DNA of 26,891 bases, taken from the NCBI GenBank assembly GCA_036653595.1, contig JAVVTQ010000022.1:1-26891 (forward strand). Reading direction: 5' to 3'. This DNA comes from JAVVTQ01 sp036653595. Lineage in GTDB: Bacteria > Bacillota > Clostridia > Oscillospirales > Ruminococcaceae. Made by a program: the position numbers and the translations under genes. Of this stretch, positions 1 through 7,501 are shown in pieces (position 1 is the stretch's first letter; every line of letters begins with the position of its first letter). Below the pieces are notes generated by a model. That model did not search any database. It was not told the DNA's origin and saw only the letters and a list, made by a program, of their open reading frames with translations.

Positions 1-90
1 AGATCAAGCTGCAGCGGCGCTTTACTTTTGTAGCAGGAGCTCCAAATGCCGCGCATTTTTGGGGCATAATCCACAAAAAACGGGCATACA

Positions 91-714
91 TCAAGCTCTG
101 GGCGCGCCCATTTTTTTCGTCTTATTCTCATCCTTGAGCTTCCTTTTAACAGTCTTTTTCTTCATCACCGAGAACCCAAAGGTGCCCAGCTTTTCTCCTA
201 GGGCAAAATATTCGCCGTGAGAGTATGCGATAAGCTCAGCGCGGTCAAGACAGAGCTTTCCACTGTGATCTAGCAGCGTCTCGTCGGCGCTGACACCGAC
301 AATATCAGCAAGGAACATGTCGTGCGAGCCAAGCTCGAGGATGTCATACACACGGCACTCAAGCGACAGAGGGCTTTCATCAATCATCGGAATTCCAAGC
401 ACAGGAGAGGCCACGCAGGAAAGTCCTGTTTCTTTGAATTTATCGGTATCACTTCCTGATTTTACACCGCACCAATCGGCAGACTTTAGAAGCTGTCTTG
501 AGGTTAGGTTGACGACAAAGGTCTTTGTGGATTTAATGAGGTCGTGTGAAAAACGCTGCGGCTTTACAGAGATATAAAGCCTAGGCGGATTTGAGCATAT
601 AATCCCCGTCCAAGCGATGGTCAGGATGTTGGGCTTATCCATGTCACCGCAGGAAACCATGGCGGCGGGCACAGGCGCGAGCAGAACAGAACCGTTCCAG
701 TTTATTTTTGACAT
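91..714 (-). CDS. flavin reductase family protein (FMN-binding split barrel)
   Basis: The 207-residue product reads as a flavin reductase-like split-barrel protein. The N-terminal half has the family pattern of a short beta strand followed by PVPAAMVSC, then a segment ending in SNPPRLYISVKPQRFSHD, followed by TKTFVVNLTS and a DKFKETGL region. Members bind FMN and reduce flavins or act as small flavin oxidoreductases in the cytoplasm; the substrate here is unknown. I chose the ATG at 712-714 because GGGAG lies 5 nt upstream; an in-frame TTG four codons earlier has no such site. The C-terminus is a Lys-rich tail (KKKTVKRKLKDENKTKK) that may be disordered. The gene follows the zinc-ribbon membrane protein gene by only 13 nt and is probably cotranscribed with it. 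The family call is sound, the role is not known. Confidence 0.85.
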   Translation of the reverse strand: MSKINWNGSVLLAPVPAAMVSCGDMDKPNILTIAWTGIICSNPPRLYISVKPQRFSHDLIKSTKTFVVNLTSRQLLKSADWCGVKSGSDTDKFKETGLSCVASPVLGIPMIDESPLSLECRVYDILELGSHDMFLADIVGVSADETLLDHSGKLCLDRAELIAYSHGEYFALGEKLGTFGFSVMKKKTVKRKLKDENKTKKMGAPRA

Positions 715-727
715 TGGTTCTCCCAAA

Positions 728-1675
728 CTATCCTATTATTTCGGCATACTGCTCGCAGGGCGCTTTTTTTCTGCGCCATATTGACAGTATAAGACCGATT
801 AGTGTGAAAACTCCGCAGAGCAGAACATGACGCAAAAAGACGATGCTCTGTGCAAAACCACTTCCGACGAGAACGCGACAGCTTGAGTCGAGAAGCTCTT
901 TCATTGTATAGGTGTATTGCAGCAGATTCCAGTTTTGAGAAATAAAATATGTAAATATGGCAAAGCATGAAAGTACCATGAAGAGCACGGAGAATAGGGA
1001 AACGGTAATCTGCTTTGCGAGCGAGTTTTTTCCGCCGAACAGAAAATATAAAAGTGAGCTGAAAATCGGGATGAAGACTGCGGAATAATAGTAGAAATCA
1101 AAAAGTGTAGAGGTCCAGAGCATCACCCCGCCGCCGATAAGTGCGCCGATAAAAGCACCGAACAAGCTGCCAAAGGAAAAATTATGGTGCTTTGTCGTCG
1201 GACTTGGCGCAGAGGAGTTGGCGCTGTTCAAAATTTTTCCGGCGCATTCCTCATCGCACGAATGCACAAAATTGCCCAAACGCAGAAACTTGAGCGAAGA
1301 TGAGGGCTTGCCGCAGTTCGAACAAACCGAAGAGCCTTTTACGCCGATTGAGGACAGCTCTGTCGCAAGCGCATAAAACAAGTCCAGCACGCGCTCGCCG
1401 ATACCCGGTCTGTCGGCAAAGTCAATCTTTATGCCGCTCTTTTTCACTTCGAAAAATTTGTAGTTATACTGCTTGACAACGGAATCGACGAACTCGAGTA
1501 TGCGCTTGCGCGCCTCGTCGGATTCATCCGGAAAATACACATCCACACACAGTGAAAGCAGTCCATTTTGCTGTGAAAAAGTAACGGTATATCCCATATA
1601 CTCGCCGTAAATCACACTTCCTGAAGACCGCAGTCCCAGCTGTTTCTTTATTTTCTTGAGCGGTGTGCCAATCAT
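728..1675 (-). CDS. zinc-ribbon-like membrane protein of unknown function
   Basis: I do not recognise this 315-residue protein. Residues 1-110 form a soluble alpha/beta region. A CxxC...CxxxC arrangement (C118, C121, C140, C144) suggests a small zinc ribbon. The C-terminal half carries four probable membrane segments, near 168-188, 194-214, 223-245 and 284-300, and ends with a short basic cytoplasmic tail (RRKK). The layout of a soluble domain, zinc ribbon and C-terminal membrane domain is seen in several uncharacterised Firmicutes proteins. The ATG has an AGAGGG site 7 nt upstream. The next gene downstream, the flavin reductase-like gene, starts 13 nt after the stop, which suggests an operon. 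The function cannot be given from sequence. Confidence 0.8.
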   Translation of the reverse strand: MIGTPLKKIKKQLGLRSSGSVIYGEYMGYTVTFSQQNGLLSLCVDVYFPDESDEARKRILEFVDSVVKQYNYKFFEVKKSGIKIDFADRPGIGERVLDLFYALATELSSIGVKGSSVCSNCGKPSSSLKFLRLGNFVHSCDEECAGKILNSANSSAPSPTTKHHNFSFGSLFGAFIGALIGGGVMLWTSTLFDFYYYSAVFIPIFSSLLYFLFGGKNSLAKQITVSLFSVLFMVLSCFAIFTYFISQNWNLLQYTYTMKELLDSSCRVLVGSGFAQSIVFLRHVLLCGVFTLIGLILSIWRRKKAPCEQYAEIIG

Positions 1676-1746
1676 ATTTTATCCCTCTGCTATTCATTGT
1701 CGCACAAAAACATGAAGCCTGTGCCTAAAACGATGTCGGTATGCAC

Positions 1747-1795
1747 TTATGCTCATTGGCGGCAGAGGCATCGAACGGCACGCAAGTGAGCATAA
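1747..1795. repeat. 9-bp inverted repeat in intergenic region
   Basis: TTATGCTCA at 1747-1755 is matched by its exact reverse complement at 1787-1795, giving a 9-bp stem with a 31-nt loop. It lies between the zinc-ribbon membrane protein gene and the small basic protein gene, in about 200 bp with no other recognisable feature. No T-tract follows on either strand, so it is not an obvious intrinsic terminator. It could be a chance repeat or a weak RNA structure. Confidence 0.35.
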
Positions 1796-1874
1796 AATCG
1801 CGCGAGAGGCAAAAGCGTATTAGCCGCACAAATGCCCGCGCCGGCGCAATTATTGAAACAAAAATTCATAAATC

Positions 1875-2015
1875 CTATTTGAATTTTTTCTCTTTTTTTA
1901 CAAGCTCGGGCTGAACCGCTGCCGGTCTTGAAATTGGTGAGGTCGATGAAATCGAAGGCTTCTTGTCTGATTTTTTCATTTTTTTGACTTCTTTTTTGAT
2001 ACTTTTATCACCCAT
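1875..2015 (-). CDS. small basic Lys/Ser-rich protein, 46 aa
   Basis: A short open frame encodes 46 residues beginning MGDKSIKKEVKKMKKSDKK, then a Ser/Pro stretch, and ending VKKEKKFK. GGATGG lies 8 nt before the ATG, and the frame is free-standing rather than a shadow of a larger gene. The composition (Lys at both ends, Ser/Pro/Thr in the middle, no Cys or Trp) points to an intrinsically disordered cationic peptide. Such short Lys-rich hypothetical proteins are common in clostridial genomes, but I cannot name a family with a known role. It is flanked by a non-coding stretch and a decayed transposase, so context gives no function. It is probably real because of the ribosome binding site and the protein-like repeat of KK/KS motifs. 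Confidence 0.55.
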   Translation of the reverse strand: MGDKSIKKEVKKMKKSDKKPSISSTSPISRPAAVQPELVKKEKKFK

Positions 2016-2090
2016 TATGGTAACCATCCTTTTCTGATAAGCAAAATTATTGTTGTTTAAAAACTAAAACATGTCAGGTTGATTTGATTA

Positions 2091-2555
2091 TTACATGAGA
2101 ATACCTCTGTTTCTTAAGTGGATTCTTACTGTCGCAGCCGTTATTTTATTGGCAGCGCAAGCTGTGAGATGAACAACCCGTCCGACGTGTCGAAGGAATA
2201 AGCACATCGGCGAAGTGAAAAGACAGCGCATACACTTTTGTCTGGTTACTGAACCCTTAAATCGTTTAATAATCCTCGATAACGTAGGGGCGAACTGTGT
2301 TTGCCCGATTTCGTCGGATGCAATAAACACAATCAAATACATTTTAATATACATGATTCAATTGCAATTTCACAATCATCTGTTTTTCCGGTACCGGATA
2401 ATGGCGGTATTTCATGCGGACGAACTTCTGCCACAATGAAAATCCAATTTGTTTTGCCCCTACATTCCACAACAGTTCACTTCTGTCCTTGGCGCATATC
2501 GTAATGAAATACGCATCGTGTCACCTTGTATGGATTATAAAAATAATCTTCACTG
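2091..2555 (-). pseudogene. decayed Y1 (HUH, IS200-like/REP-associated) transposase remnant
   Basis: Read on the minus strand in shifting frames, this stretch gives pieces of one Y1 transposase in the right order. First comes ITICAKDRSELLWNVGA, like the usual YFITICTKDR...LW.VGA start. In another frame follows IPPLSGTGKTDDCEIAIE, like PPLS.YGKIVD.AI. Then comes NHVYIKMYLIVFI, a degraded form of the metal-binding MPNHIHLIV motif, with both critical His positions spoiled. Last is GQTQFAPTLSRIIKRFKGSVTRQ, like the conserved APT.S..IQQFKG.VTK. The region after VTRQ, where IWQKSFHDHIIR and the catalytic Tyr helix would be expected, is not recognisable. At least two frameshifts and stops make it inactive. 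It starts right behind the methyltransferase stop codon, so the insertion was just outside that gene. Borders are approximate. Confidence 0.7.
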
Positions 2556-2563
2556 CAAATTCA

Positions 2564-3916
2564 TTATTTCCTCGTCATCAACACAACGCACTCAACGTGC
2601 TTTGTGCGCGGAAAAAGATCGAAAGGGTACACCGAATCCATCGTGTAGCCGCCGGCAAAAAGCTTTGCAACATCGCGAGCCAGCGTGGCGGGATTGCAGG
2701 AAATCATGACGATTTTCTTAGGTGAGATGGCCAGAAGCGAATCGATTGTCCCGTCATCACAGCCTTTCCTCGGTGGGTCTGTGATGACGACATCAATGGT
2801 GTCGCCACGGCTCATAAGCAGATTTGTCGCCGAAGAAGAGGACATGGCGAGAAATTCACAGTTGTCAGCGCCGATAGCTGCCGCATTGCGGCGCGCATCC
2901 GAAATTGCAGCCGAAACAACCTCAACACCGATGAGTCTGCGGCAGTCTTCGCACATTGACAGACCGATTGTGCCTGTGCCACAGTACAAATCAAGCAGCG
3001 TGTCACTGCTTTTCAAAGAGGCCAGCTCTCTAGCTTTTTTATATAACAGCTCAGCGGCGGCGTTGTTAATCTGAAAAAATGAAAGAGGAGACAGCCTGAC
3101 CGGCACGCCGCAAAGCCTGTCGGAAAGGGAATCGCTGCCGAAAATAAGCCGTTGTCGGTCGGAGAGAATGACATTGCTTTTCGCAGTGTTTATATTGAGA
3201 GAAAGCGATTCAATGACCGGGTAAAGAGCGGTGATTTTGTCCGTGAAGAGCTTCTCACCTTGAAATCCACGTGCATTGATAACAAGACAAAGTGCGAGAT
3301 GCCCCGACTCACCGCTCTGCCTTATAAAGATATGGCGCAGTATGCCTGTGCCCGAGCATTCATCATATGCACTGACATTTTGCTCGCACAAAAGCTTGCA
3401 GCAGTCAGATGCGACGTCGTTCATGAGCTTTGATTGCAGCAGGCAGTCGTCGACAGAAATAATCCTATGACTGCGCGGCGCGAAAAGTCCCGCAAAGAGA
3501 GCTGTGCCGTCGGTGCCGACGGGAAACTGAACCTTGTTGCGGTATCTGTCCACATCAGGAGAGGGAACAGTGTCCTCAACGCGGACATCTAAATGTGCTA
3601 TGCGCAAAAAAGCATCCTCGACAATTTTCTTTTTTGCGGCAAGCTCTGCTTCATAGGAGATGTGTCTAAAACAGCAGCCGCCACACTTTTTGTACATCGC
3701 ACAATCTATGGGAATGCGGTCGTCGGATGCGCTTACGATGCTGTCAATTATTGCAAACGCATGTGTCTTCTCGGTTCTGACAATTTGAACAATCAGTTCG
3801 TCTCCGACAGCGGAGCAGGGCACAAAGACAACTAGATTGTCGATTCGTCCGACACCGCTTCCGTCGCTCGAAAGGGAATCGATTTTTATTGGATAAAGCG
3901 TGTTTTTAGTCAGCAT
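2564..3916 (-). CDS. rlmD: 23S rRNA (uracil-5-)-methyltransferase, RlmD/RlmCD type (TrmA/RumA family)
   Basis: The 450-residue protein methylates C5 of a uridine in 23S rRNA (U1939 or U747 type) using SAM. An N-terminal TRAM-like RNA-binding domain covers about residues 5-60. C72, C78 and C81 in the CAMYKKCGGC segment are the RumA-type 4Fe-4S cysteines, with a fourth Cys in DDCLLQ. LLDLYCGTGTIGLSM is SAM motif I, DPPRKGCD (near 380) the NPPR/DPPR-like motif, and C407 in ISCNPATLARD the catalytic cysteine; FPRTKHVECV is the typical end. Length is normal for the family. The start ATG has GGAG six nt upstream. It lies 27 nt behind the DtxR-like regulator and is probably in its transcript. RlmCD of Firmicutes can serve both rRNA sites, so the exact target is open. 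Confidence 0.92.
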   Translation of the reverse strand: MLTKNTLYPIKIDSLSSDGSGVGRIDNLVVFVPCSAVGDELIVQIVRTEKTHAFAIIDSIVSASDDRIPIDCAMYKKCGGCCFRHISYEAELAAKKKIVEDAFLRIAHLDVRVEDTVPSPDVDRYRNKVQFPVGTDGTALFAGLFAPRSHRIISVDDCLLQSKLMNDVASDCCKLLCEQNVSAYDECSGTGILRHIFIRQSGESGHLALCLVINARGFQGEKLFTDKITALYPVIESLSLNINTAKSNVILSDRQRLIFGSDSLSDRLCGVPVRLSPLSFFQINNAAAELLYKKARELASLKSSDTLLDLYCGTGTIGLSMCEDCRRLIGVEVVSAAISDARRNAAAIGADNCEFLAMSSSSATNLLMSRGDTIDVVITDPPRKGCDDGTIDSLLAISPKKIVMISCNPATLARDVAKLFAGGYTMDSVYPFDLFPRTKHVECVVLMTRK

Positions 3917-3943
3917 TATTTCTCCGCTCGAATTTTTTGAGCA

Positions 3944-4309
3944 TCACCGTGTTTGTATGTGCTTTTTTAGCGCCTCAAAGCTCTCATCGCTGATAACGTG
4001 CTCAATTCGGCAGGCGTCCTCGCGCGCGGTCGTCTCGTCGACTCCAAGCTCGATGAAGAAGTCTCTTATCAGCTTGTGGCGCTCAAACATTTTTTCTGCA
4101 ACCAACCGCCCGTCCGGTGTGAGGCTTATCAGCCCGGAGTCGTCGACATGGATATATCCGTTTTCGCGCAAAAGCTTCATCGCTATGCTTATGCTGGGCT
4201 TAGAGTAATTAAGCTCGTTGACAATGTCGATGGAGCGGACAGAACCCTTGCGCTGGAATATCATCAGAATCGTCTCAAGATAGTTTTCAGCAGACTCCTG
4301 CATTTTCAT
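3944..4309 (-). CDS. DtxR/MntR family metal-dependent transcriptional regulator
   Basis: The 121-residue protein has the N-terminal winged helix of the DtxR/MntR family (ENYLETILMIFQRKGSVRSIDIVNELNYSKPSIS, residues 8-41, then LRENGYIHVDDSGLISLTPDGRLVAEK). The helical dimerisation/metal-binding domain follows, with ERHKLIRDFFIELGVDETTAREDACRIEHVIS (about 75-107). It lacks the SH3-like third domain, as MntR does, so the size is normal for the short subgroup. The ATG is preceded by AAGGCGG 8 nt upstream. A 20-bp inverted repeat overlaps its predicted -10 box, which suggests autoregulation. Its divergent neighbour encodes a FeoB-associated Cys-rich protein, so an iron or manganese role is likely; the metal cannot be decided by eye. 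Confidence 0.9.
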   Translation of the reverse strand: MKMQESAENYLETILMIFQRKGSVRSIDIVNELNYSKPSISIAMKLLRENGYIHVDDSGLISLTPDGRLVAEKMFERHKLIRDFFIELGVDETTAREDACRIEHVISDESFEALKKHIQTR

Positions 4310-4326
4310 AAGAACACCGCCTTATG

Positions 4327-4361
4327 AAGTATATTTTATCATACTTAACGTCTGTTTTCAA
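4327..4361 (-). promoter_or_regulatory. promoter of the DtxR-like gene with overlapping inverted-repeat operator
   Basis: On the minus strand TTGAAA (4361-4356), a 17-nt spacer and TAAAAT (4338-4333) form a good sigma-A promoter for the regulator gene. The -10 box lies inside an inverted repeat: AAGTAT at 4327-4332 and ATACTT at 4341-4346, 8 nt apart. This placement is typical of an autorepressor site. The sequence differs from the classical DtxR and MntR boxes I know, so the link to this regulator is inferred from position. Confidence 0.6.
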
Positions 4362-4376
4362 ATATGTAAAGCGCTG

Positions 4377-4406
4377 TTGCAAAAGATACTTATTTTAGTG
4401 TAGACT
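4377..4406 (+). promoter_or_regulatory. putative promoter of the FeoB-associated small protein gene
   Basis: TTGCAA at 4377-4382 and TAGACT at 4401-4406, with an 18-nt spacer, lie just upstream of the small gene. The match to consensus is moderate. It is about 30 bp from the operator repeat, so repression by the divergent regulator is possible but not evident. Confidence 0.4.
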
Positions 4407-4428
4407 ATATCCGAGTGAGGTATAGACT

Positions 4429-4593
4429 ATGAATGACGCCACAATAATTGTTGTCCTGCTTTTGCTGCTTGCCGTCGCATCGGCATACCTTTTTTTGAAG
4501 AAAAATAAAAAAAACCACAGAAATTGCTGCGGGGGCTGCTCGTCATGTCCATACAGCGAAAACTGCGGCTCAAAATCCGACAAAAAAGACTGA
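4429..4593 (+). CDS. FeoB-associated Cys-rich membrane protein, 54 aa
   Basis: This short gene encodes 54 residues: a single N-terminal membrane helix (TIIVVLLLLLAVASAYLFL, about 5-23), a basic patch (KKNKKNHR), and a Cys cluster CCGGCSSCPYSENC (33-46). That is the signature of the FeoB-associated Cys-rich membrane proteins of Firmicutes, small partners usually encoded after feoB and thought to assist ferrous iron uptake. No feoA or feoB is present here; instead the gene is divergent from a DtxR/MntR-type regulator, which fits metal control. GAGTGAGG lies 8 nt before the ATG. The five cysteines could bind iron or another metal. The family call is by motif; the role in this organism is inferred. 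Confidence 0.85.
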   Translation: MNDATIIVVLLLLLAVASAYLFLKKNKKNHRNCCGGCSSCPYSENCGSKSDKKD

Positions 4594-4656
4594 GCAAGGA
4601 GTACAAAGCCACAAAGCTTTGGCTCTTTTGCCAATAAATCAGACATTTGTAAATTA

Positions 4657-4700
4657 AAAATCTCACCGCTGCACTGTTGATGGTGCGGCGGTGAGATTTT
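4657..4700. terminator. bidirectional intrinsic terminator
   Basis: AAAATCTCACCGC (4657-4669) pairs perfectly with GCGGTGAGATTTT (4688-4700), a 13-bp stem with A-tract and T-tract on the two sides. It separates the convergent FeoB-associated gene and the acyl-CoA ligase operon and can end both. Confidence 0.9.
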
Positions 4701-4724
4701 GCTAAAAATGCGGATTAATATAGA

Positions 4725-6455
4725 TTATTCCTTTTCGCCGTTTTTCTTTCTCTTTTCGGCTTCCTGAGCCTCGAGGACCGTATAGGCTACTTTTCCGACA
4801 AGGGTTTTTGGCAGAGAGTCGCGAAACTCTATATCGTACGGGAGCATGTATTTGGCGATATTCTTTTTGAGATAAGCTGTCAAGGCAGCCTTTGTGGCCT
4901 CATTCGGCTCTACGCCGGGCATGAGGACAACGAATGCTTTGACACGCTGCTGCTTTATGGGATCGGGAACACCAATAACACAGCTGAGATGTACGGATTC
5001 GTGCTCGTCGATTACGTTTTCCAGCTGAGACGGATAAATATTGTAGCCGGAGGATATTATCATGCGCTTGATGCGCTGCTTAAAGTAGACGAAGCCCTCC
5101 GAGTCCATCATTCCGAGATCTCCGGTATGAAGCCAAATACGACCGTCTGCGTGCATGCGCAAGGTTGAAGCCGTTTCCTGTGGCTGATTTATGTACTCTA
5201 TCATCACTGTCGGGCCGCTGATGCAAATTTCCCCATCATAACCAAACGGCAGCTCTTCGGTGGTGTTTTGGCCGACAATTTTATAAAATGTGTCGGGGAA
5301 GGGAAATCCGATGCAGTTGTCCTTGTCGACATTGTAAGGTGTAAGGCAACTCGCCGTGACGCATTCGGTGGTGCCGTAGCCTTCGCGGATTTTGACGCTT
5401 GCGCCGTGTTCTGAGAGGAACTTGTCAAAGCGGTGTTTCAAATCGACAGAGAGTGAATCTCCGCCCGAAAAAACGCCTTTTAAAAATCCGAGGTCAGTGC
5501 CGTCCCAGTTGATTTTTTGAAGCATATTTTCGAAAAGCGTCGGAACACCGGCGATGAAATTCGGGTGCAATGTTTTAATGAGCTCCGAATAGCTCTCGAC
5601 ATTAAAGCGCGGGACGAGTATAACGCGGCCGCCGCTTGCAAAAAATGTGTGTATGCCGACACCTAGACCAAAGCCGTGGAACATCGGCATAACAGCGAGC
5701 ATGGCGTCTCCCGGCACGAAGCAGTTGGCCATAGGAATAATTTGAAAAGCCAGACCGTTCAGGTTGAGGTTGGAGAGCAGTATGCCCTTTGAGGTTCCCG
5801 TCGTGCCACCGCTGTAGAGGACGATTGCGGGGTCACATGATGAAAGCTCGGGGTTTTTTGCAATGTGATTTTTGTTGTTGGATAGCTTGCAAAAGGCTCT
5901 CCATGATTTATCGCCCTTTATGGGTGAGGATTTAAATTTGCGTCCCTGTGTCAGTTTATAGCCGACTTTCATAACCGAGCTCAAAGTGTCGACTGGAGTG
6001 GAGACGATAACTGTTTTCAGCTTTGGGTTTTTGTCGCGAATTGCGCAAAATTTTTCATATGCGCCATCAAAGGCAACTGCGGCCACGCACTTTGAGTCCT
6101 TGACAAAGAAGTTGATTTCGCCCTCGCTTGAAAGCGGGTGTATCATAACCGCAACAGCGCCGAGCTTGTTGAGCCCATACATGCAAAAAACTGCCTGCGG
6201 CATATTTGGCGCACAGATTACGACTCTGTCACCGCGCTTTATGCCGAGAGCGGCAAAGGAATCGGCGCTTTGGTTTATGCTCTCGAGAAGCTCTGCATAG
6301 GTGTGAGCGCTTTTCATGTAATTATATGCCACGGAGTCCGCGTATTTGTTGCTTATCTCCGCGATGCGGTCATACATGGTGATGTCGGGGTAATCCACCG
6401 ATGTCGGGACATCGCCGTAGTTTTCGAGCCATGGCGCATTCGGTTTCTTAATCAT
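4725..6455 (-). CDS. AMP-dependent acyl-CoA synthetase/ligase (fatty acid-CoA ligase like)
   Basis: The 576-residue protein is a complete member of the adenylate-forming ANL family. Motifs in order are the P-loop YSGGTTGTSKG (214-224), GYGTTE (359-364), the hinge region TGDLG at 444-448, IKRMIISSGYNIYP (462-475), and the C-terminal catalytic Lys in LPKTLVGKVAY (K555). Members activate a carboxylate with ATP and usually join it to CoA; the sequence resembles long-chain fatty acid ligases, but the chain length cannot be told. No membrane segment is evident. The start ATG overlaps the stop of the preceding acyltransferase-like gene by 8 nt, with GAGG 6 nt upstream, so the two are translationally coupled and likely act together on an acyl group. 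Confidence 0.9.
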   Translation of the reverse strand: MIKKPNAPWLENYGDVPTSVDYPDITMYDRIAEISNKYADSVAYNYMKSAHTYAELLESINQSADSFAALGIKRGDRVVICAPNMPQAVFCMYGLNKLGAVAVMIHPLSSEGEINFFVKDSKCVAAVAFDGAYEKFCAIRDKNPKLKTVIVSTPVDTLSSVMKVGYKLTQGRKFKSSPIKGDKSWRAFCKLSNNKNHIAKNPELSSCDPAIVLYSGGTTGTSKGILLSNLNLNGLAFQIIPMANCFVPGDAMLAVMPMFHGFGLGVGIHTFFASGGRVILVPRFNVESYSELIKTLHPNFIAGVPTLFENMLQKINWDGTDLGFLKGVFSGGDSLSVDLKHRFDKFLSEHGASVKIREGYGTTECVTASCLTPYNVDKDNCIGFPFPDTFYKIVGQNTTEELPFGYDGEICISGPTVMIEYINQPQETASTLRMHADGRIWLHTGDLGMMDSEGFVYFKQRIKRMIISSGYNIYPSQLENVIDEHESVHLSCVIGVPDPIKQQRVKAFVVLMPGVEPNEATKAALTAYLKKNIAKYMLPYDIEFRDSLPKTLVGKVAYTVLEAQEAEKRKKNGEKE

Positions 6456-7329
6456 ATTCTACCTCTTCTCCGATAGGAAGGTCTGCAAGCTCGGGATGGG
6501 CAAACATATATCTGATGAGCTTTACCGTGCGAGAGAAATAATAGCCGTCCGCAATCAGCTCGTCGAGCGTTATGCCGAGGCTCACCGCATCGATAAGTGA
6601 CCCGTTTCCTTCCTTGTCATAAACCATCGCTTTGTGTATTTCGCCTACAACAAGAAATACAGACATGGTGCCAAAATTGTTGATATGATGATATCCGACA
6701 GGCAGCTTTATACTGCCGAGATTTGACATATAGCAAGAGGCATGGTGCGGGTCCTCGCAAATAAGGGAATTTGGCAGCCAACCCTTTTTGTCGAGAGAAT
6801 GCACCAAAGCAGCAACTATTTTGATGATGAAGCGCGGCAGCTTGGCGATGGTTTCCATGATGTCAACGGTGTTGTCAAGCTTGTCACGGTTGCGAAAACG
6901 GTCAAGCTTTTCGCATATCCAGCGGTTTACACTGTCGATGTTTGTTTCCTTATCGCATTTCAAAAAGAGCTGGGATTCAATCGCTTCGTCGGTGAATTTT
7001 TTCTTTGCATTGAAGGCGAGCAGGATATCGTTGCGCTGATAAATTCTGCGATTCTTTATAAAACGGTTCATCATCGGCCGCTGATAAAAAACTCTGGCGA
7101 CAACGGTGAGAACAAAGTGAAACAGGGTGTATTTGTAATCGGGGTTTTCAATGTTTTTCTTTGCAATAAATTCCATCGTTTTGCCGATATCAAGCTCAAT
7201 ATCCATAAAGGCTTCGCGATCGGTGCGGTTTTTATATATATAAGGACCAAACTGATGCATGCCGTCTGCATCTCTCACTAATTTCGCATCTTTCCTGTCT
7301 CCAAAGCGTCGTTTCTCTTTTTCTGCCAT
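6448..7329 (-). CDS. 2-oxoacid dehydrogenase E2/CAT-fold acyltransferase-like protein, catalytic His pair missing
   Basis: The 293-residue protein resembles the catalytic domain of E2 acyltransferases and chloramphenicol acetyltransferase: an N-terminal GPYIYKNRTDREAFMDIELDIGK strand region, SNLGSIKLPVGYHHINNFGTMSVFLVVGEIHK (202-233), and a C-terminal ITLDELIADGYYFSRTVKLIRYM. In true E2/CAT enzymes the last motif is HHxxxDG; here D256-E257 stand in place of the two histidines while D261-G262 are kept. No lipoyl or E3-binding domain is present. It may be a non-classical acyltransferase or a binding protein. AGGAGG lies 6 nt before the ATG. It is the first gene of an operon with the acyl-CoA ligase and is preceded by a strong promoter. 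Function is not established. Confidence 0.8.
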   Translation of the reverse strand: MAEKEKRRFGDRKDAKLVRDADGMHQFGPYIYKNRTDREAFMDIELDIGKTMEFIAKKNIENPDYKYTLFHFVLTVVARVFYQRPMMNRFIKNRRIYQRNDILLAFNAKKKFTDEAIESQLFLKCDKETNIDSVNRWICEKLDRFRNRDKLDNTVDIMETIAKLPRFIIKIVAALVHSLDKKGWLPNSLICEDPHHASCYMSNLGSIKLPVGYHHINNFGTMSVFLVVGEIHKAMVYDKEGNGSLIDAVSLGITLDELIADGYYFSRTVKLIRYMFAHPELADLPIGEEVEYD

Positions 7330-7411
7330 ACAGACCTCCTAAAAGCCATAAATAATTGCAATTTTGGTGAAGTAGCGGTGAACAATAATGAACAAAATGT
7401 TAACTGTATAG

Positions 7412-7440
7412 AATATATACGATTGAGAACTTTATGTCAA
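7412..7440 (-). promoter_or_regulatory. promoter of the acyltransferase-like/ligase operon
   Basis: On the minus strand, TTGACA (7440-7435), a 17-nt spacer and TATATT (7417-7412) form a near-consensus sigma-A promoter about 80 bp before the first gene of the operon. Confidence 0.8.
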
Positions 7441-7445
7441 ATTAA

Positions 7446-7473
7446 AAGAGATGCTTTTTATAGAGCATCTCTT
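7446..7473. terminator. intrinsic terminator of the ABC importer operon
   Basis: AAGAGATGCT (7446-7455) pairs with AGCATCTCTT (7464-7473), a 10-bp stem with an 8-nt loop. On the minus strand a short T-run follows in TTTTAATTTGACA, and A/T runs lie on both sides. It lies about 30 bp beyond the ATPase stop codon and abuts the next operon promoter. Confidence 0.8.
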
Positions 7474-7501
7474 ATTTTGTGATATTTCACATAAATAGCA
7501 T

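Noticed and set aside
99..117. GGGCGCGCCC followed by a T-tract as a plus-strand terminator
   Set aside because: It lies inside the 3' coding end of the flavin reductase, has no real loop, and no plus-strand gene ends there.
2301..2725. Overlapping plus-strand frames in the transposase region
   Set aside because: They are antisense to the decayed Y1 transposase and to the methyltransferase end and show no family motif.
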